Shown piece by piece: positions 33,617-42,454 of a stretch of 42,770 bases of DNA. The notes under the pieces were generated by a model. That model saw only the letters and a program-made list of their open reading frames with translations, was not told where the DNA came from and ran no database searches. Every line of letters starts with the position of its first letter. Position 1 is the stretch's first letter. The position numbers and the translations under genes are program-made. Source of the DNA: Alphaproteobacteria bacterium (GTDB taxonomy: Bacteria; Pseudomonadota; Alphaproteobacteria; Rickettsiales; UBA1997); assembly GCA_021151765.1 (NCBI GenBank), contig JAGKWR010000014.1, positions 1 to 42,770 on the forward strand, written 5' to 3'.

Positions 33617-34177
33617 ATGAAAAAATTACTTATCGCATCCTTGTTTTTGATCGCTTCTTGCGCTCATGAAAATCAAAACGTCAGCTTTAATTTACGTTTC
33701 GATCACGCCAATTCTAATGTTGGTAAAAATGTCGGAATCGTGGTTTATGTTGTTGACGATCGTTTGAATCAAAACATTTTAGGCAGAAAACAATTCAGCG
33801 CTGATGAAAAAGTGCAGATTCTTACTGCCGACAACATCGCTTTCTTAATAAAAGCGCAGATCAACGCAAGTTTGGAAGCGAAAGGCTTTAAAAAAGGTTT
33901 TGATAAAACTGTAGAAGTTCATGTTGAAAAACTGCAATACGCCGCAAAAAGGGGTTTTATGGTTGGAACTTCTGAAGGCGAAGCTACTTTGAAAGTGGTT
34001 GTTACTAACAACAAAACTAAAGCTGTTTTCACTAAAAACTTCAATTTGGCTTTGAACAACAAACACTTTATCGCACCTTTAGAATCAACCGATTCAGCGA
34101 CAATCAACAGCTTGTTACAAGATATTATTTCTGATGTTTTGAACAATAACGAACTGATGCAAAATCTTGCTTCTTAA
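33617..34177 (+). CDS. YajG-like lipoprotein
   Basis: 186 residues. Lipoprotein signal peptide with lipobox LIASC, so C15 should be lipidated; the next residue is Ala, which does not retain the protein in the inner membrane, so the outer membrane is its likely place. The body fits the YajG family (Lipoprotein_16): VGIVVYVVDDRLNQNILGRK, then TADNIAFLIKAQINASLEAKGF, then VHVEKLQYAAKRGF. The family is widespread in proteobacteria and its role is unknown. It is the second gene after yceI and is followed by a hairpin that also ends ispH. Confidence 0.8.
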   Translation: MKKLLIASLFLIASCAHENQNVSFNLRFDHANSNVGKNVGIVVYVVDDRLNQNILGRKQFSADEKVQILTADNIAFLIKAQINASLEAKGFKKGFDKTVEVHVEKLQYAAKRGFMVGTSEGEATLKVVVTNNKTKAVFTKNFNLALNNKHFIAPLESTDSATINSLLQDIISDVLNNNELMQNLAS

Positions 34178-34195
34178 GCAAAAAAATCACGTCAA

Positions 34196-34231
34196 AAAAG
34201 TTAGAAAGTTGCGACCTACTTTCTAACTTTT
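34196..34231. terminator. Bidirectional terminator between the YajG-like gene and ispH
   Basis: Arms AAAAGTTAGAAAGT (34196-34209) and ACTTTCTAACTTTT (34218-34231) are perfect complements with an 8-base loop. A/T ends on both sides let it work for both converging genes. It contains the ispH stop codon. Confidence 0.85.
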
Positions 34232-35148
34232 CTTGGCAATACGAAAAAGGTATTTTCTGTTATTCCTTCCATATCCGAAACTTTCACTTCATTCGTGGAA
34301 AGTTCTTTGATGCGATTAATCACGCCCTGCACCAAAACTTCCGGAGCAGAAGCACCAGCTGTCAAACCAATATTTTCGACACCTTTCAACCAATTTTCAT
34401 CAATATCTTCAAAACCGTTAATCAGATAAGATTTCAAACCACATTCTTCCCCTAAATCACGCAGACGATTTGAATTTGAACTATTCGCTGCACCAATAAC
34501 CAATAAAACATCAACCATTTTTGACAATTGACGAACTGCATCTTGGCGATTTTGCGTCGCATAACAAATGTCTTTCGTCGCTAATCCACGTTGCATTTGC
34601 GGAAATCTTTCTTCCAAAATATCGACGATTTTTTTGGTATCATCCACACTCAAAGTGGTTTGCGTAACATAAGAAATTTTTTCAGGATTTTTTACTTGAA
34701 CTGTTCTGGCATCATTTTCGTCAGTAACCAAAATCACATCTTTTTTGACACGACCAGAAGTACCTTCAACTTCTGGATGACCGCGATGGCCAATCAAAAT
34801 TATTTCGTAACCTTCTTCTTCATATTTTTTAGCTTCACGATGAACTTTACTAACCAAAGGACAAGTAGCATCAATCACATCTAAACCACGGGCGATCGAG
34901 TCTTCTTCAACACGATCAGAAACTCCGTGCGCAGAAAAAATTGTGATTGCACCAGCAGGAATTTGATCAACTTCATCAACAAAAATCGCACCTTTTTGAC
35001 GTAAAGACTCTACAACAAATTTGTTATGAACAATCTCGTGACGCACATAAACAGGAGCACCAAACTTAGCGATAGCTCTTTCAACAGTTTCAATAGCACG
35101 AGTAACACCAGCGCAAAATCCGCGTGGTTTAGCAAGAATAATATTCAT
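34216..35148 (-). CDS. ispH: 4-hydroxy-3-methylbut-2-enyl diphosphate reductase
   Basis: 310 residues. Last enzyme of the MEP isoprenoid pathway, making isopentenyl and dimethylallyl diphosphate with an iron-sulfur cluster. The three cluster cysteines are present: C12 (PRGFCAGV), C96 (DATCPLV) and C195 (DICYATQNR). The proton-donating Glu is E126 in IGHRGHPEVEGT, with H121/H124 nearby, and the substrate site includes SAHGVS and the C-terminal TAGASAPEVLV. All catalytic residues are intact. It stands alone, with a 206-base spacer to the HPt gene on its upstream side. Confidence 0.95.
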   Translation of the reverse strand: MNIILAKPRGFCAGVTRAIETVERAIAKFGAPVYVRHEIVHNKFVVESLRQKGAIFVDEVDQIPAGAITIFSAHGVSDRVEEDSIARGLDVIDATCPLVSKVHREAKKYEEEGYEIILIGHRGHPEVEGTSGRVKKDVILVTDENDARTVQVKNPEKISYVTQTTLSVDDTKKIVDILEERFPQMQRGLATKDICYATQNRQDAVRQLSKMVDVLLVIGAANSSNSNRLRDLGEECGLKSYLINGFEDIDENWLKGVENIGLTAGASAPEVLVQGVINRIKELSTNEVKVSDMEGITENTFFVLPRKVRK

Positions 35149-35354
35149 TTTATTGGTCAGATTGCAATTTTTTGCCCTATAACTTCCAGATCACAAATTT
35201 TGATCCAACGTAGAAAATCAAGGAATGAAGTTAATGCGAACAACAGATTTTTAGTTTATTCATTACCTACAAACAAGGGTGCGCAAGATAAAATCTCTCT
35301 TCGAAATAACAAGCTCCAAAAACTTCTAAAAAATCTTAATTAACCAGATATCTA

Positions 35355-35717
35355 TTATCTATTGGCGATTTCGGAATTTATAAATTTATTAACTTCAACC
35401 AACTCTTCTTTAATTCTTTTCAGCAAACTAATTTTTTGCTCATAATTTTCTTCCGGATGCTTTTGAGCATATTCCAAAATTTTTGACAAATTAAATGCTC
35501 CAATCGATGCCGATGCACCTTTAAAAGCATGAGCTGACATATACCAAGCATTATCATTGGCTGATTTTACAGCATTTTCCATTTTTTCTAAATTTTGCTT
35601 AGCACTTTCAGCAAAAATTGCGAACAGCTCTTTTTCAAACTCAAAATCGTTTTCAATAATGCTTCTCAAAAAATCGACGTCGATTACGTTTTTATCAACT
35701 GCAACAGTGTTTTCCAT
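35355..35717 (-). CDS. Stand-alone histidine phosphotransfer (HPt) protein
   Basis: 120 residues, nearly all helical. The phosphorylatable His is H63 in SAHAFKGASASIGA, matching H-x-x-K-G-x-x-x-x-x-G of HPt domains. The N-terminal helix (VDFLRSIIENDFEFEKELFAIF) and the helix after the motif complete the four-helix bundle. HPt proteins pass phosphate between a hybrid histidine kinase and a response regulator. No kinase, receiver or output gene lies in this window, so its partners are elsewhere. Most alphaproteobacteria use ChpT for this step; this is a different, monodomain HPt type. Confidence 0.85.
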   Translation of the reverse strand: MENTVAVDKNVIDVDFLRSIIENDFEFEKELFAIFAESAKQNLEKMENAVKSANDNAWYMSAHAFKGASASIGAFNLSKILEYAQKHPEENYEQKISLLKRIKEELVEVNKFINSEIANR

Positions 35718-36013
35718 GTTTTGTAAATCTCTAAATAAAGTCTGAAACTATAGTAATAATTGGGGGATTTTTACGGTGTGTGAAAGATTAATTTTAAGTA
35801 AATTTATTGTGCTGAAGCCTTAATAATCAAGGCCGCGCTTTAATTGTCACAACAAAAAACTGATTTGTAACAAAATAGCTAATAATTGAGTGAAGATTTT
35901 TAAAGATCTGACTTTTAGTTATTTTCATTCACTTGAAAAGTTACATCCCAAAATTACATCAAAAAAAGCCTAATTGGCGTATAAAATGTTTAATAAACTT
36001 AAATATTTTGAAT

Positions 36014-36664
36014 ATGACAAACACTGAAAATAAAGAACTAAAAAAAACCAATGAGCAAAAAACTTGCTGCTTCTCAAGGGCGCAAAAAGCGTGGAAAGAA
36101 TTTTCTCCTTCCAAAACTTTTATCGCTTTAAGCTTTTTATCAATCGGCGTTGGTGCCACTTTGATAACTCAAAATTTCTTCAAACCCAAAGATCATCATC
36201 AAATTCTAAGCCATCATTTCCCGATCTATTTTAGCGATGCTTTTGCTAATGATGATATTTTTGCAGAAATGGAAAAAATGCATCAAGCTATGGAGCATAA
36301 TTTTGCTAAGCATCAAGAGCGTATGGCAAAAATATTTTCCGAACTCAATAAATCCGATTCCAATAATACTAAAATAACAAATAGCCAAGATGACCAAAAT
36401 TATTACTACCAGCTTGATTTCAAAGGATTCAAAACTGATGAGATTCAAGTAAGCGTTAAAAATAATATCATTAGTTTTGTTGGCGAAAGAAAGGATGAGA
36501 AAAACGACAAGAATAAATCTACGAACTCATCGCAAAACTTCCGCTATTCGTTTTCAACGCCAAATTATGATTTAAGCAAAGAACCGGAAATTATCAAAAA
36601 AGATCAACAAATTATCGTAAAACTCGCCAAGAAAAAAAGTGACACCGCCCCAGATAAAGTTTAG
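36014..36664 (+). CDS. Membrane-anchored alpha-crystallin (Hsp20-like) protein
   Basis: 216 residues from the ATG at 36014; an in-frame start at 35933 would add 27 residues of low-quality sequence. A charged N-terminal 30 residues is followed by one membrane helix at 35-54 (TFIALSFLSIGVGATLITQN), a linker with a Met/His-rich amphipathic stretch (EMEKMHQAMEHNFAKHQERM), and an alpha-crystallin domain at about 128-207 (YYYQLDFKGFKTDEIQVSVK then NNIISFVGERK). The positively charged flank before the helix predicts that the crystallin domain is in the periplasm. Ordinary small heat-shock proteins are cytosolic and lack a membrane anchor. The C-terminal I-x-I/V motif is not evident. A 296-base spacer lies upstream; no convincing heat-shock promoter was found in it. 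Confidence 0.7.
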   Translation: MTNTENKELKKTNEQKTCCFSRAQKAWKEFSPSKTFIALSFLSIGVGATLITQNFFKPKDHHQILSHHFPIYFSDAFANDDIFAEMEKMHQAMEHNFAKHQERMAKIFSELNKSDSNNTKITNSQDDQNYYYQLDFKGFKTDEIQVSVKNNIISFVGERKDEKNDKNKSTNSSQNFRYSFSTPNYDLSKEPEIIKKDQQIIVKLAKKKSDTAPDKV

Positions 36665-36673
36665 CGGTTTTTT
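36644..36673. terminator. Terminator at the end of the Hsp20-like gene
   Basis: ACCGC (36644-36648) pairs with GCGGT (36664-36668) across a 15-base loop and is followed by Ts. The stop codon lies within it. In the other direction a run of eight T residues follows after five bases, so it may also serve the converging eptA-like gene. Confidence 0.6.
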
Positions 36674-36674
36674 A

Positions 36675-38279
36675 TTACTTCCAATTTTGGCATAAACTTT
36701 GATTCCGATCGAATAGGTCGGAATCAATCCCGGCGCACTCAAAAAGCGAGTCGAAAAGATTGTCATGCGACAAACCTTGACGCCCAACCTTCTTAGCCGC
36801 ATTTCTAAATTTTTGACGAAAAAAACGATCACGCATTAAATCATCAGTCATATAAAATAACATTGGAACTTTACGCACCGCGTCGCTGTTTTCATCGGCT
36901 TTACCGCCATTGGCGTAAACTCCATCTTCTCCTAAGAAAGAACCGTGATCTGAGACAAAAATCAGCAAAGTTTTGGTATTGCGCAGAGACTCTATGACAC
37001 TGTTTATAAAGTAATCTGTGTATAAAACGCTGTTATCGTAACTATTATCAACTTCTTCTTTTTCACAAGAATTAGGCAATGATTTGCACTCTGGCGTAAA
37101 TATAGCAAAATTTTGCGGATATCTTTCGTGAACTCGAATATGGCTGCCAAAGCTGTGTAACACGACAAAATTATTGCCGCCTTTTTCAACGACTGCTTTC
37201 AAATGTGGAATCAAAGCTTCATCATAAATTTTAGAACTATGTAAATTTGCTTGCAGACGATCACGAAAGAAATATTCGTCAGCTTCCGATGCCATAATGT
37301 TAAGCATGCCATTGTGAAACTCTTTCGAGCTTTGCGACGAAAACCAATAAGTTTTAAATCCCAACTCTTTAAAAAGCGCTACTGCACTTTTTTCCTGCGG
37401 AATATCAATAAATTGATTACGATTTAAGTGCGACAACATTGAAGTTACTGATCTAGTGGTTGTCGTAAAATCAGTTTTTGCAACATAGTTCAGTAAATTA
37501 GGATTTTTTGAAATCAACGGAGTGGTGTCGCGCTTGTAGCCGTTAATTCCTAAATGATCTGCGCGCAAAGATTCCCCAATAATTAAAACCACGTTAAAAT
37601 CACGGGGCAAATTTTGACGGTGAAACTCATAAGATTCTGTTAATGAATGGCGAGTTTTGGCCTGATTAATTTGGCTGTAAAAACGATCAAAATATTCATA
37701 GATTGCAATCGCATAGCTTGATGGTGAGTATCGCGCAAAAGATAATTTTACCAACTTCTCTTCACGAAAAACTATCTGCATCAACAATAAAACAGCGGTT
37801 AGTCCTAAAAACAAAAAGGCTTTTAATTTGTTGCTTGAAGAAACCAGTTGTAAGCACCAAATCAAAACGATTGGTAACAAGGCGCAGAAAAATAAATAAA
37901 TAAACAACCAGTAATCGATTACTTCATCCGCATGACCGGCACTCTCCAAAGCATTGGCGATCATTGCTCCGTCTAAAATAGTTCCGAATTTATTTAAAAT
38001 ATAAAGGGCGACTGCTGAAATTAAAAAAGTTATAGATAAACTAGTTCGCAGTAAAATTTTATTGAAGCTCGCCAATAAAAAAAACAGCACCAAGCCAATA
38101 AAATCAACGATTACCGAAAGAATAGCCTGAACAATTTCTATTCCTGAATTATGCGTAAAAGCATCTGCGATTTCGGAATCAAAAGTTTTTAGATTGTAAA
38201 AAATTGCAATTACAGCCGAAGCAATGATTATTAAAAAAACTTCAGAAGTTTTGAGATAAGAGAAATATTTTTTAAGCAT
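36675..38279 (-). CDS. EptA-like phosphoethanolamine transferase
   Basis: 534 residues. Five N-terminal membrane helices (to about residue 170) and a periplasmic sulfatase-fold domain. Signatures: LIIGESLRADHLGINGYKRD with metal ligand E236, the TTTTRSVTSML block with the nucleophile Thr (one of T272-T275), VLHSFGSHIRVHERYP, CEKEEVDNSYDNSVLYTD, and the second metal ligands in FVSDHGSFLGEDG. These enzymes move phosphoethanolamine from phosphatidylethanolamine to lipid A or other envelope glycans, which lowers negative charge and can give polymyxin tolerance. The acceptor cannot be told from sequence (eptA, eptB and opgE types are close). The gene is divergent from a small membrane protein gene only 34 bases away. 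Confidence 0.9.
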   Translation of the reverse strand: MLKKYFSYLKTSEVFLIIIASAVIAIFYNLKTFDSEIADAFTHNSGIEIVQAILSVIVDFIGLVLFFLLASFNKILLRTSLSITFLISAVALYILNKFGTILDGAMIANALESAGHADEVIDYWLFIYLFFCALLPIVLIWCLQLVSSSNKLKAFLFLGLTAVLLLMQIVFREEKLVKLSFARYSPSSYAIAIYEYFDRFYSQINQAKTRHSLTESYEFHRQNLPRDFNVVLIIGESLRADHLGINGYKRDTTPLISKNPNLLNYVAKTDFTTTTRSVTSMLSHLNRNQFIDIPQEKSAVALFKELGFKTYWFSSQSSKEFHNGMLNIMASEADEYFFRDRLQANLHSSKIYDEALIPHLKAVVEKGGNNFVVLHSFGSHIRVHERYPQNFAIFTPECKSLPNSCEKEEVDNSYDNSVLYTDYFINSVIESLRNTKTLLIFVSDHGSFLGEDGVYANGGKADENSDAVRKVPMLFYMTDDLMRDRFFRQKFRNAAKKVGRQGLSHDNLFDSLFECAGIDSDLFDRNQSLCQNWK

Positions 38280-38313
38280 CTTTTAAATTCAGAAAAATCT
38301 TTATAAGCGCTAA

Positions 38314-38895
38314 ATGGTTAGCAGGAAAATCAGGAAAACTTTAATTTGTATCATACTTGTAATTATTGCAATCGAGCTTGTTGCTGTTTTGTCTAATAAT
38401 TTTTTCTTTGAGAAAGTTTCTGCCAAAGAAGCTGCTATGCGCTCTTTGACGGCAGTAAGTGGCAATGCTATTAAACACGCTTACGCCTCAAGTATCGTTT
38501 ATAGCAGATTGCGCGACATTTTTGTCAGCGAGTCTATTGCCGAAGAAATCACCATCGCGCTTGGTAAGGCTAATGAAATTGCTGAAATAATTTTCAAACC
38601 ACAACAAGACACCACATTAGAAATGCTCAAAGATTTACAAAATAACCTTTTGGGAATTTGCGCTGCTAAACTAATTGAAGAAAATCCCGACAATCCCGCA
38701 ATTCAAGATCGCATTTCATTGATTGGTAACCTTGCCCAAAATGATAGATTAATCCTAACTCGTGACAACGTTATCTTGAGCAAAGAACTTAAAGAAAAAA
38801 TCAGCGGAACTCGTAGCTATGAAACTGCTGTTGAATTATTTTATCAAAATCGTGACAAAATTTCCTGCGATTTTGACATTGAGATCGAAGAGTGA
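38314..38895 (+). CDS. Unrecognised single-pass membrane protein
   Basis: 193 residues, family not recognised. A basic start (VSRKIRK) leads into one hydrophobic helix at about 8-27 (TLICIILVIIAIELVAVLSN), uncleaved by appearance, so the remaining 165 residues are probably periplasmic. That part is mostly helical with balanced charge and no Cys pair except single cysteines near 115 and 187. It is divergent from the EptA-like gene with a 34-base gap and its stop is three bases from the convergent TpsB stop. The close divergence suggests shared control with eptA, perhaps as an accessory to envelope modification; this is only context. Confidence 0.6.
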   Translation: MVSRKIRKTLICIILVIIAIELVAVLSNNFFFEKVSAKEAAMRSLTAVSGNAIKHAYASSIVYSRLRDIFVSESIAEEITIALGKANEIAEIIFKPQQDTTLEMLKDLQNNLLGICAAKLIEENPDNPAIQDRISLIGNLAQNDRLILTRDNVILSKELKEKISGTRSYETAVELFYQNRDKISCDFDIEIEE

Positions 38896-38898
38896 TTT

Positions 38899-40707
38899 CT
38901 ACAAAAACTCCATTTCAGTAGTAACATCAAAATAAATTGTGTTATCAAATCTGGCATTTTTGTTCATCGCTAATGAACGCGACAAAGCGTGAGAAAAAGT
39001 CAAAGAAGAGCAAATTTTATCTTTAGCGAAAGACAATTTAAATCCTGTACTGCTCAATCTTCCGCTTCTATTTGTATCACGATTTTCTACACGTCCAAAG
39101 TCATAAAATGGCATAATCGAAAAGTTATTTAGATAATTCAAACTAGATGACTTTTTCTCTTGCGAAAGTTGTGGCAAGATCATTTGCCCTAAATTGAAAG
39201 AAACTTCATTGCGTAAATTAAAACCAGAATCTCCAGAAATATTACCGCTGCGAAAACCACGCACTGAATAAAAACCGCCCGAGGAAAATTGATCGATACT
39301 ATAGAGATGATCTTTGGAATATTGGCTATCAAAAGTTAAATTATACATCGCCTGATTTTCGAAATACGGCAACATAAATTTTTGCGAATAATTAGCATAA
39401 ATTTTCACCATTTCAAATTCGGGACGATTGGAATTAGCACTCACTTCTTTGTCTTTTTTAGCATTTAATATACCAAGAGCTTTAATGTATGAAGGTTTCA
39501 CAAAAAGAGTTCCCGCATCTAAATAAAAACTATTTGAAAGAGAGGCTGTCAAAATCGAAGCTTTCCGGCTTTGCGTTTCATTTAAAATATTGTCAGTAAA
39601 AATTTGATTGTCGCGAGTAGTAAAAGAAAGGGCCGAGCTCAATTTATATTTTTTATTTTTAGTAATCAGATTATCCCAATTAACTGTTCGTGACTCTGTA
39701 ACACCGTTTGCTCGCACATCACCATTTGATCCCGTTAAGAAAAAATAAGTATTACGCGCCATAGAAAGAGTAATCAAATGTTGGGCAAAAGGAACCGACC
39801 AGCTAGCATTGATCGCTGTGTTGGTGCGTACATCATTTTTTGAATCTAAGTCGTTAGCAGTTCGAGTAAGTGAAAAAACGTCGTTTATATGAAGCAAATT
39901 ATCTTTGGCGAAAGAAATAGTGTCGCGTTTTACCCCCGTTGATTTGCTACCAATATTATCGTAAGACAAAGCAATGCGCGCGGTATTTTGAGGATTATTT
40001 TCAATCACAATTATTGATTTATTTGGAGCACTTCCCGGAATTACTTTTACTGAAACTTTGTTTGAGCGCAAACGGTTGAAGCGCTCAAGTGCATAATTTA
40101 TATCATTTATATTTAAGATTTTTCCGCCTTTTGGTAAATCATCAAAACCAAAAATTGTACGCAGCTGAATCTGATCAGTAAAACTATCTTGATTGATGAT
40201 AATTTTTTCGAGCATTCCTTCCGTGATTTCAACCTGCATACGACCACTCATCAGGCTTTTTTGAGAAGTTGTGGATTTTGAGGTAGTAAAGCCCTTTTCA
40301 GTCATCAACTCAATTACTTCTTGATCAAATTTCGGTAGCCAATCCAGAGTGAAACAACGATTTAAATATTTTTCTGATAATGATTTTTCTTCATCTTTGC
40401 TAAGAATTTGATTCTTAGAGAAATTAATTTCACGCGGACGAAAACATTGAATTGAACGTAAATTTTGCACTACTTTTCCATCATTTTCCGATAAATCGTC
40501 CGGCTCTAACTCTTCTTCTTGCTGCTCTTTTGCAATTTGCTCTTTTTTTACCTGCTTCAGCTCAAGTTGGATTTCTCTTTCTTGATCAATTTGCTTCTGG
40601 TTTTGAATAACTTGATTTTGTTGATTAATAATATTCTCGCTCTCCGACGCTGCCAAAGCGCAAAACGGCAGCAACGTCAACATAAGAGCGAGAAATATTT
40701 TTTTCAT
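38899..40707 (-). CDS. TpsB/ShlB-type outer-membrane transporter of two-partner secretion
   Basis: 602 residues. Signal peptide KKIFLALMLTLLPFCALA, a Gln/Glu/Lys-rich stretch at about 25-65, then the POTRA region with the conserved Cys pair C88 and C118 (QCFRPREI and RCFTLDWL), a second POTRA (MQVEITEGMLEKIIINQDS then LPKGGKILNINDINYALERF), and a 16-stranded barrel from about 240. The barrel has the TpsB hallmark VRGF at 482-485 in GGFYSVRGFRSG and the GLNLRNEVSFNLG-like strand after it. TpsB proteins thread a large TpsA exoprotein (haemolysin or adhesin) across the outer membrane. No TpsA gene is in the window. It starts four bases after ftsH ends, so it is transcribed with it. Confidence 0.85.
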   Translation of the reverse strand: MKKIFLALMLTLLPFCALAASESENIINQQNQVIQNQKQIDQEREIQLELKQVKKEQIAKEQQEEELEPDDLSENDGKVVQNLRSIQCFRPREINFSKNQILSKDEEKSLSEKYLNRCFTLDWLPKFDQEVIELMTEKGFTTSKSTTSQKSLMSGRMQVEITEGMLEKIIINQDSFTDQIQLRTIFGFDDLPKGGKILNINDINYALERFNRLRSNKVSVKVIPGSAPNKSIIVIENNPQNTARIALSYDNIGSKSTGVKRDTISFAKDNLLHINDVFSLTRTANDLDSKNDVRTNTAINASWSVPFAQHLITLSMARNTYFFLTGSNGDVRANGVTESRTVNWDNLITKNKKYKLSSALSFTTRDNQIFTDNILNETQSRKASILTASLSNSFYLDAGTLFVKPSYIKALGILNAKKDKEVSANSNRPEFEMVKIYANYSQKFMLPYFENQAMYNLTFDSQYSKDHLYSIDQFSSGGFYSVRGFRSGNISGDSGFNLRNEVSFNLGQMILPQLSQEKKSSSLNYLNNFSIMPFYDFGRVENRDTNRSGRLSSTGFKLSFAKDKICSSLTFSHALSRSLAMNKNARFDNTIYFDVTTEMEFL

Positions 40708-40711
40708 CTAA

Positions 40712-42454
40712 CTAAGAAACTTTTGGGATGAAACTGCTGCTTGTAGATTCTGCAGATACTAATTCGGTAGTAACAACTCTGTTGATTTGCTTTCCGGCAA
40801 TTAAATCTTTAATTTCATCGCCAGTCAAAGTTTCGAATTCTAGCAAAGCTTGAGCCAATTTTTCCAAATCTTCACGCTTATTTTGCAAAATTTCTTTAGC
40901 ACGTTCCAATGCTTCAGAAACTATACGCTTAACTTCATCGTCAATAATTTTACCAGTTTCTTCAGAAAAAGTTTTCTGCGCTGCATAGAATCTTGAACCT
41001 TCTTCATCAGCGTAATCAATTGTTCCAACTTTATCAGACAAACCCCAACGAGTAACCATTCCACGCGCCATTTGAGTGGCTTGAGTGATGTCAGAAGATG
41101 CTCCAGTCGTTACTTTGTCATAACCAAAAATTAACTCTTCAGCTGCACGTCCGCCCATTGCCACGACTAAATCATCATGTAATTTGGCACGTGTAATAGA
41201 AAAGCGATCATTTTCTGGCAAACGCATAACCAAACCAAGAGCACGACCTCTTGGAATAATTGTCGCTTTGTGAATTGGGTCAGAGTTAACACAATTTAAT
41301 GCTGTAATCGCATGTCCTGCTTCATGGTAAGCAGTAAGTTCTTTTTCGGATTTTTGCATAACAATCGACTTGCGCTCAGTTCCCATCATGATCTTATCTT
41401 TTGCATCTTCCAAATCACGCATAGTCACCATACGTTGATTTTTACGTGCTGCCATCAATGCACCTTCATTAACTAAATTCGCCAAATCAGCGCCGGCAAA
41501 ACCGGGAGTACCGCGTGCAATAATTTTAGCGTCAATATCAGCCGCAGCCGCAATTTTTTTAAGATGAACGTTGAGAATTTGTTCACGACCTAAAATATCA
41601 GGATTTGGCACAGTAATTTGACGATCAAAACGACCTGGACGCAAAAGAGCGCGATCCAAAACATCTGGACGATTAGTTGCCGCGATAATTACAACCCCTT
41701 CATTATCAGAAAAACCATCCATCTCTACCAACATTTGGTTCAAAGTTTGTTCACGCTCATCATTACCACCACCGATACCAGAACCACGGTGACGACCAAC
41801 TGCATCAATTTCATCAATAAATACGATACAAGGTGCCGATTTTTTAGCTTGTTCAAACATATCTCGAACACGTGAGGCACCAACGCCAACGAACATTTCA
41901 ACAAAGTCAGAACCAGAAATTGAGAAAAAAGGCACATTTGCTTCACCAGCAATCGCGCGGGCAAGCAAAGTTTTACCAGTTCCTGGAGAACCGATTAACA
42001 GACAGCCACGCGGAATTTTCGCACCGACATCTGTGTATTTCTTCGGATTTTTCAAAAAATCGACAATTTCGGTTAATTCTTGTTTAGCTTCATCAATACC
42101 AGCTACGTCAACAAAGGTAACTTTATTTTTATGTTCTTGCAAAAGTTTTGCCCGTGATTTTCCGAAACCAAAAGCACCACCACCTTTAGCACCCGATGCT
42201 CCACGTGCCAAAAATATCCAAAGTCCAATCATCAAAATGAAAGGTAACCATCCCAAAATTCCAGCAATAACTTTTTCTGATTTAGTCACCAAAGGCACTG
42301 CCGTAATTTCGACACCTTTTTCTTGTAGAACTTCGATCAAATTTGGATAATGCGGCAAAAATGTATAGAATTGTTTTCCATCCTTTAACTTACCTACAAG
42401 ATCATCTCCTTTAATTTCAACTTGCGTAACCTCGCCCGCATCAACTTTTTTCAT
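40712..42454 (-). CDS. ftsH: ATP-dependent zinc metalloprotease FtsH lacking the first membrane helix
   Basis: 580 residues. AAA+ core complete: Walker A GSPGTGKT (155-162), Walker B IVFIDEIDAVG (about 210-220), second region of homology ATNRPDVLDRALLRPGRFDR, protease HEAGH (377-381) and the following TTGASSDITQATQMAR. FtsH degrades misfolded membrane proteins and regulators such as LpxC. The N terminus is odd: the first residue aligns with about residue 38 of E. coli FtsH, so the first membrane helix is missing and only one helix (about 62-84) remains. The five codons before the ATG read IFTEF, which matches the family Y-S-x-F lead-in, but an in-frame TAA precedes them. Only 147 bases separate it from the divergent fumC. 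C-terminal tail and core look normal. Confidence 0.93.
   Translation of the reverse strand: MKKVDAGEVTQVEIKGDDLVGKLKDGKQFYTFLPHYPNLIEVLQEKGVEITAVPLVTKSEKVIAGILGWLPFILMIGLWIFLARGASGAKGGGAFGFGKSRAKLLQEHKNKVTFVDVAGIDEAKQELTEIVDFLKNPKKYTDVGAKIPRGCLLIGSPGTGKTLLARAIAGEANVPFFSISGSDFVEMFVGVGASRVRDMFEQAKKSAPCIVFIDEIDAVGRHRGSGIGGGNDEREQTLNQMLVEMDGFSDNEGVVIIAATNRPDVLDRALLRPGRFDRQITVPNPDILGREQILNVHLKKIAAAADIDAKIIARGTPGFAGADLANLVNEGALMAARKNQRMVTMRDLEDAKDKIMMGTERKSIVMQKSEKELTAYHEAGHAITALNCVNSDPIHKATIIPRGRALGLVMRLPENDRFSITRAKLHDDLVVAMGGRAAEELIFGYDKVTTGASSDITQATQMARGMVTRWGLSDKVGTIDYADEEGSRFYAAQKTFSEETGKIIDDEVKRIVSEALERAKEILQNKREDLEKLAQALLEFETLTGDEIKDLIAGKQINRVVTTELVSAESTSSSFIPKVS

Noticed and set aside
35026..35343. 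105-codon plus-strand frame upstream of and antisense to ispH
   Set aside because: Starts inside ispH on the opposite strand, low-complexity Asn/Ser content, no family features.
35930..35965. CTTGAAAAG...CCC resembling a heat-shock sigma factor promoter before the Hsp20-like gene
   Set aside because: The spacing between the two boxes is about 9 bases, too short for known RpoH promoters.
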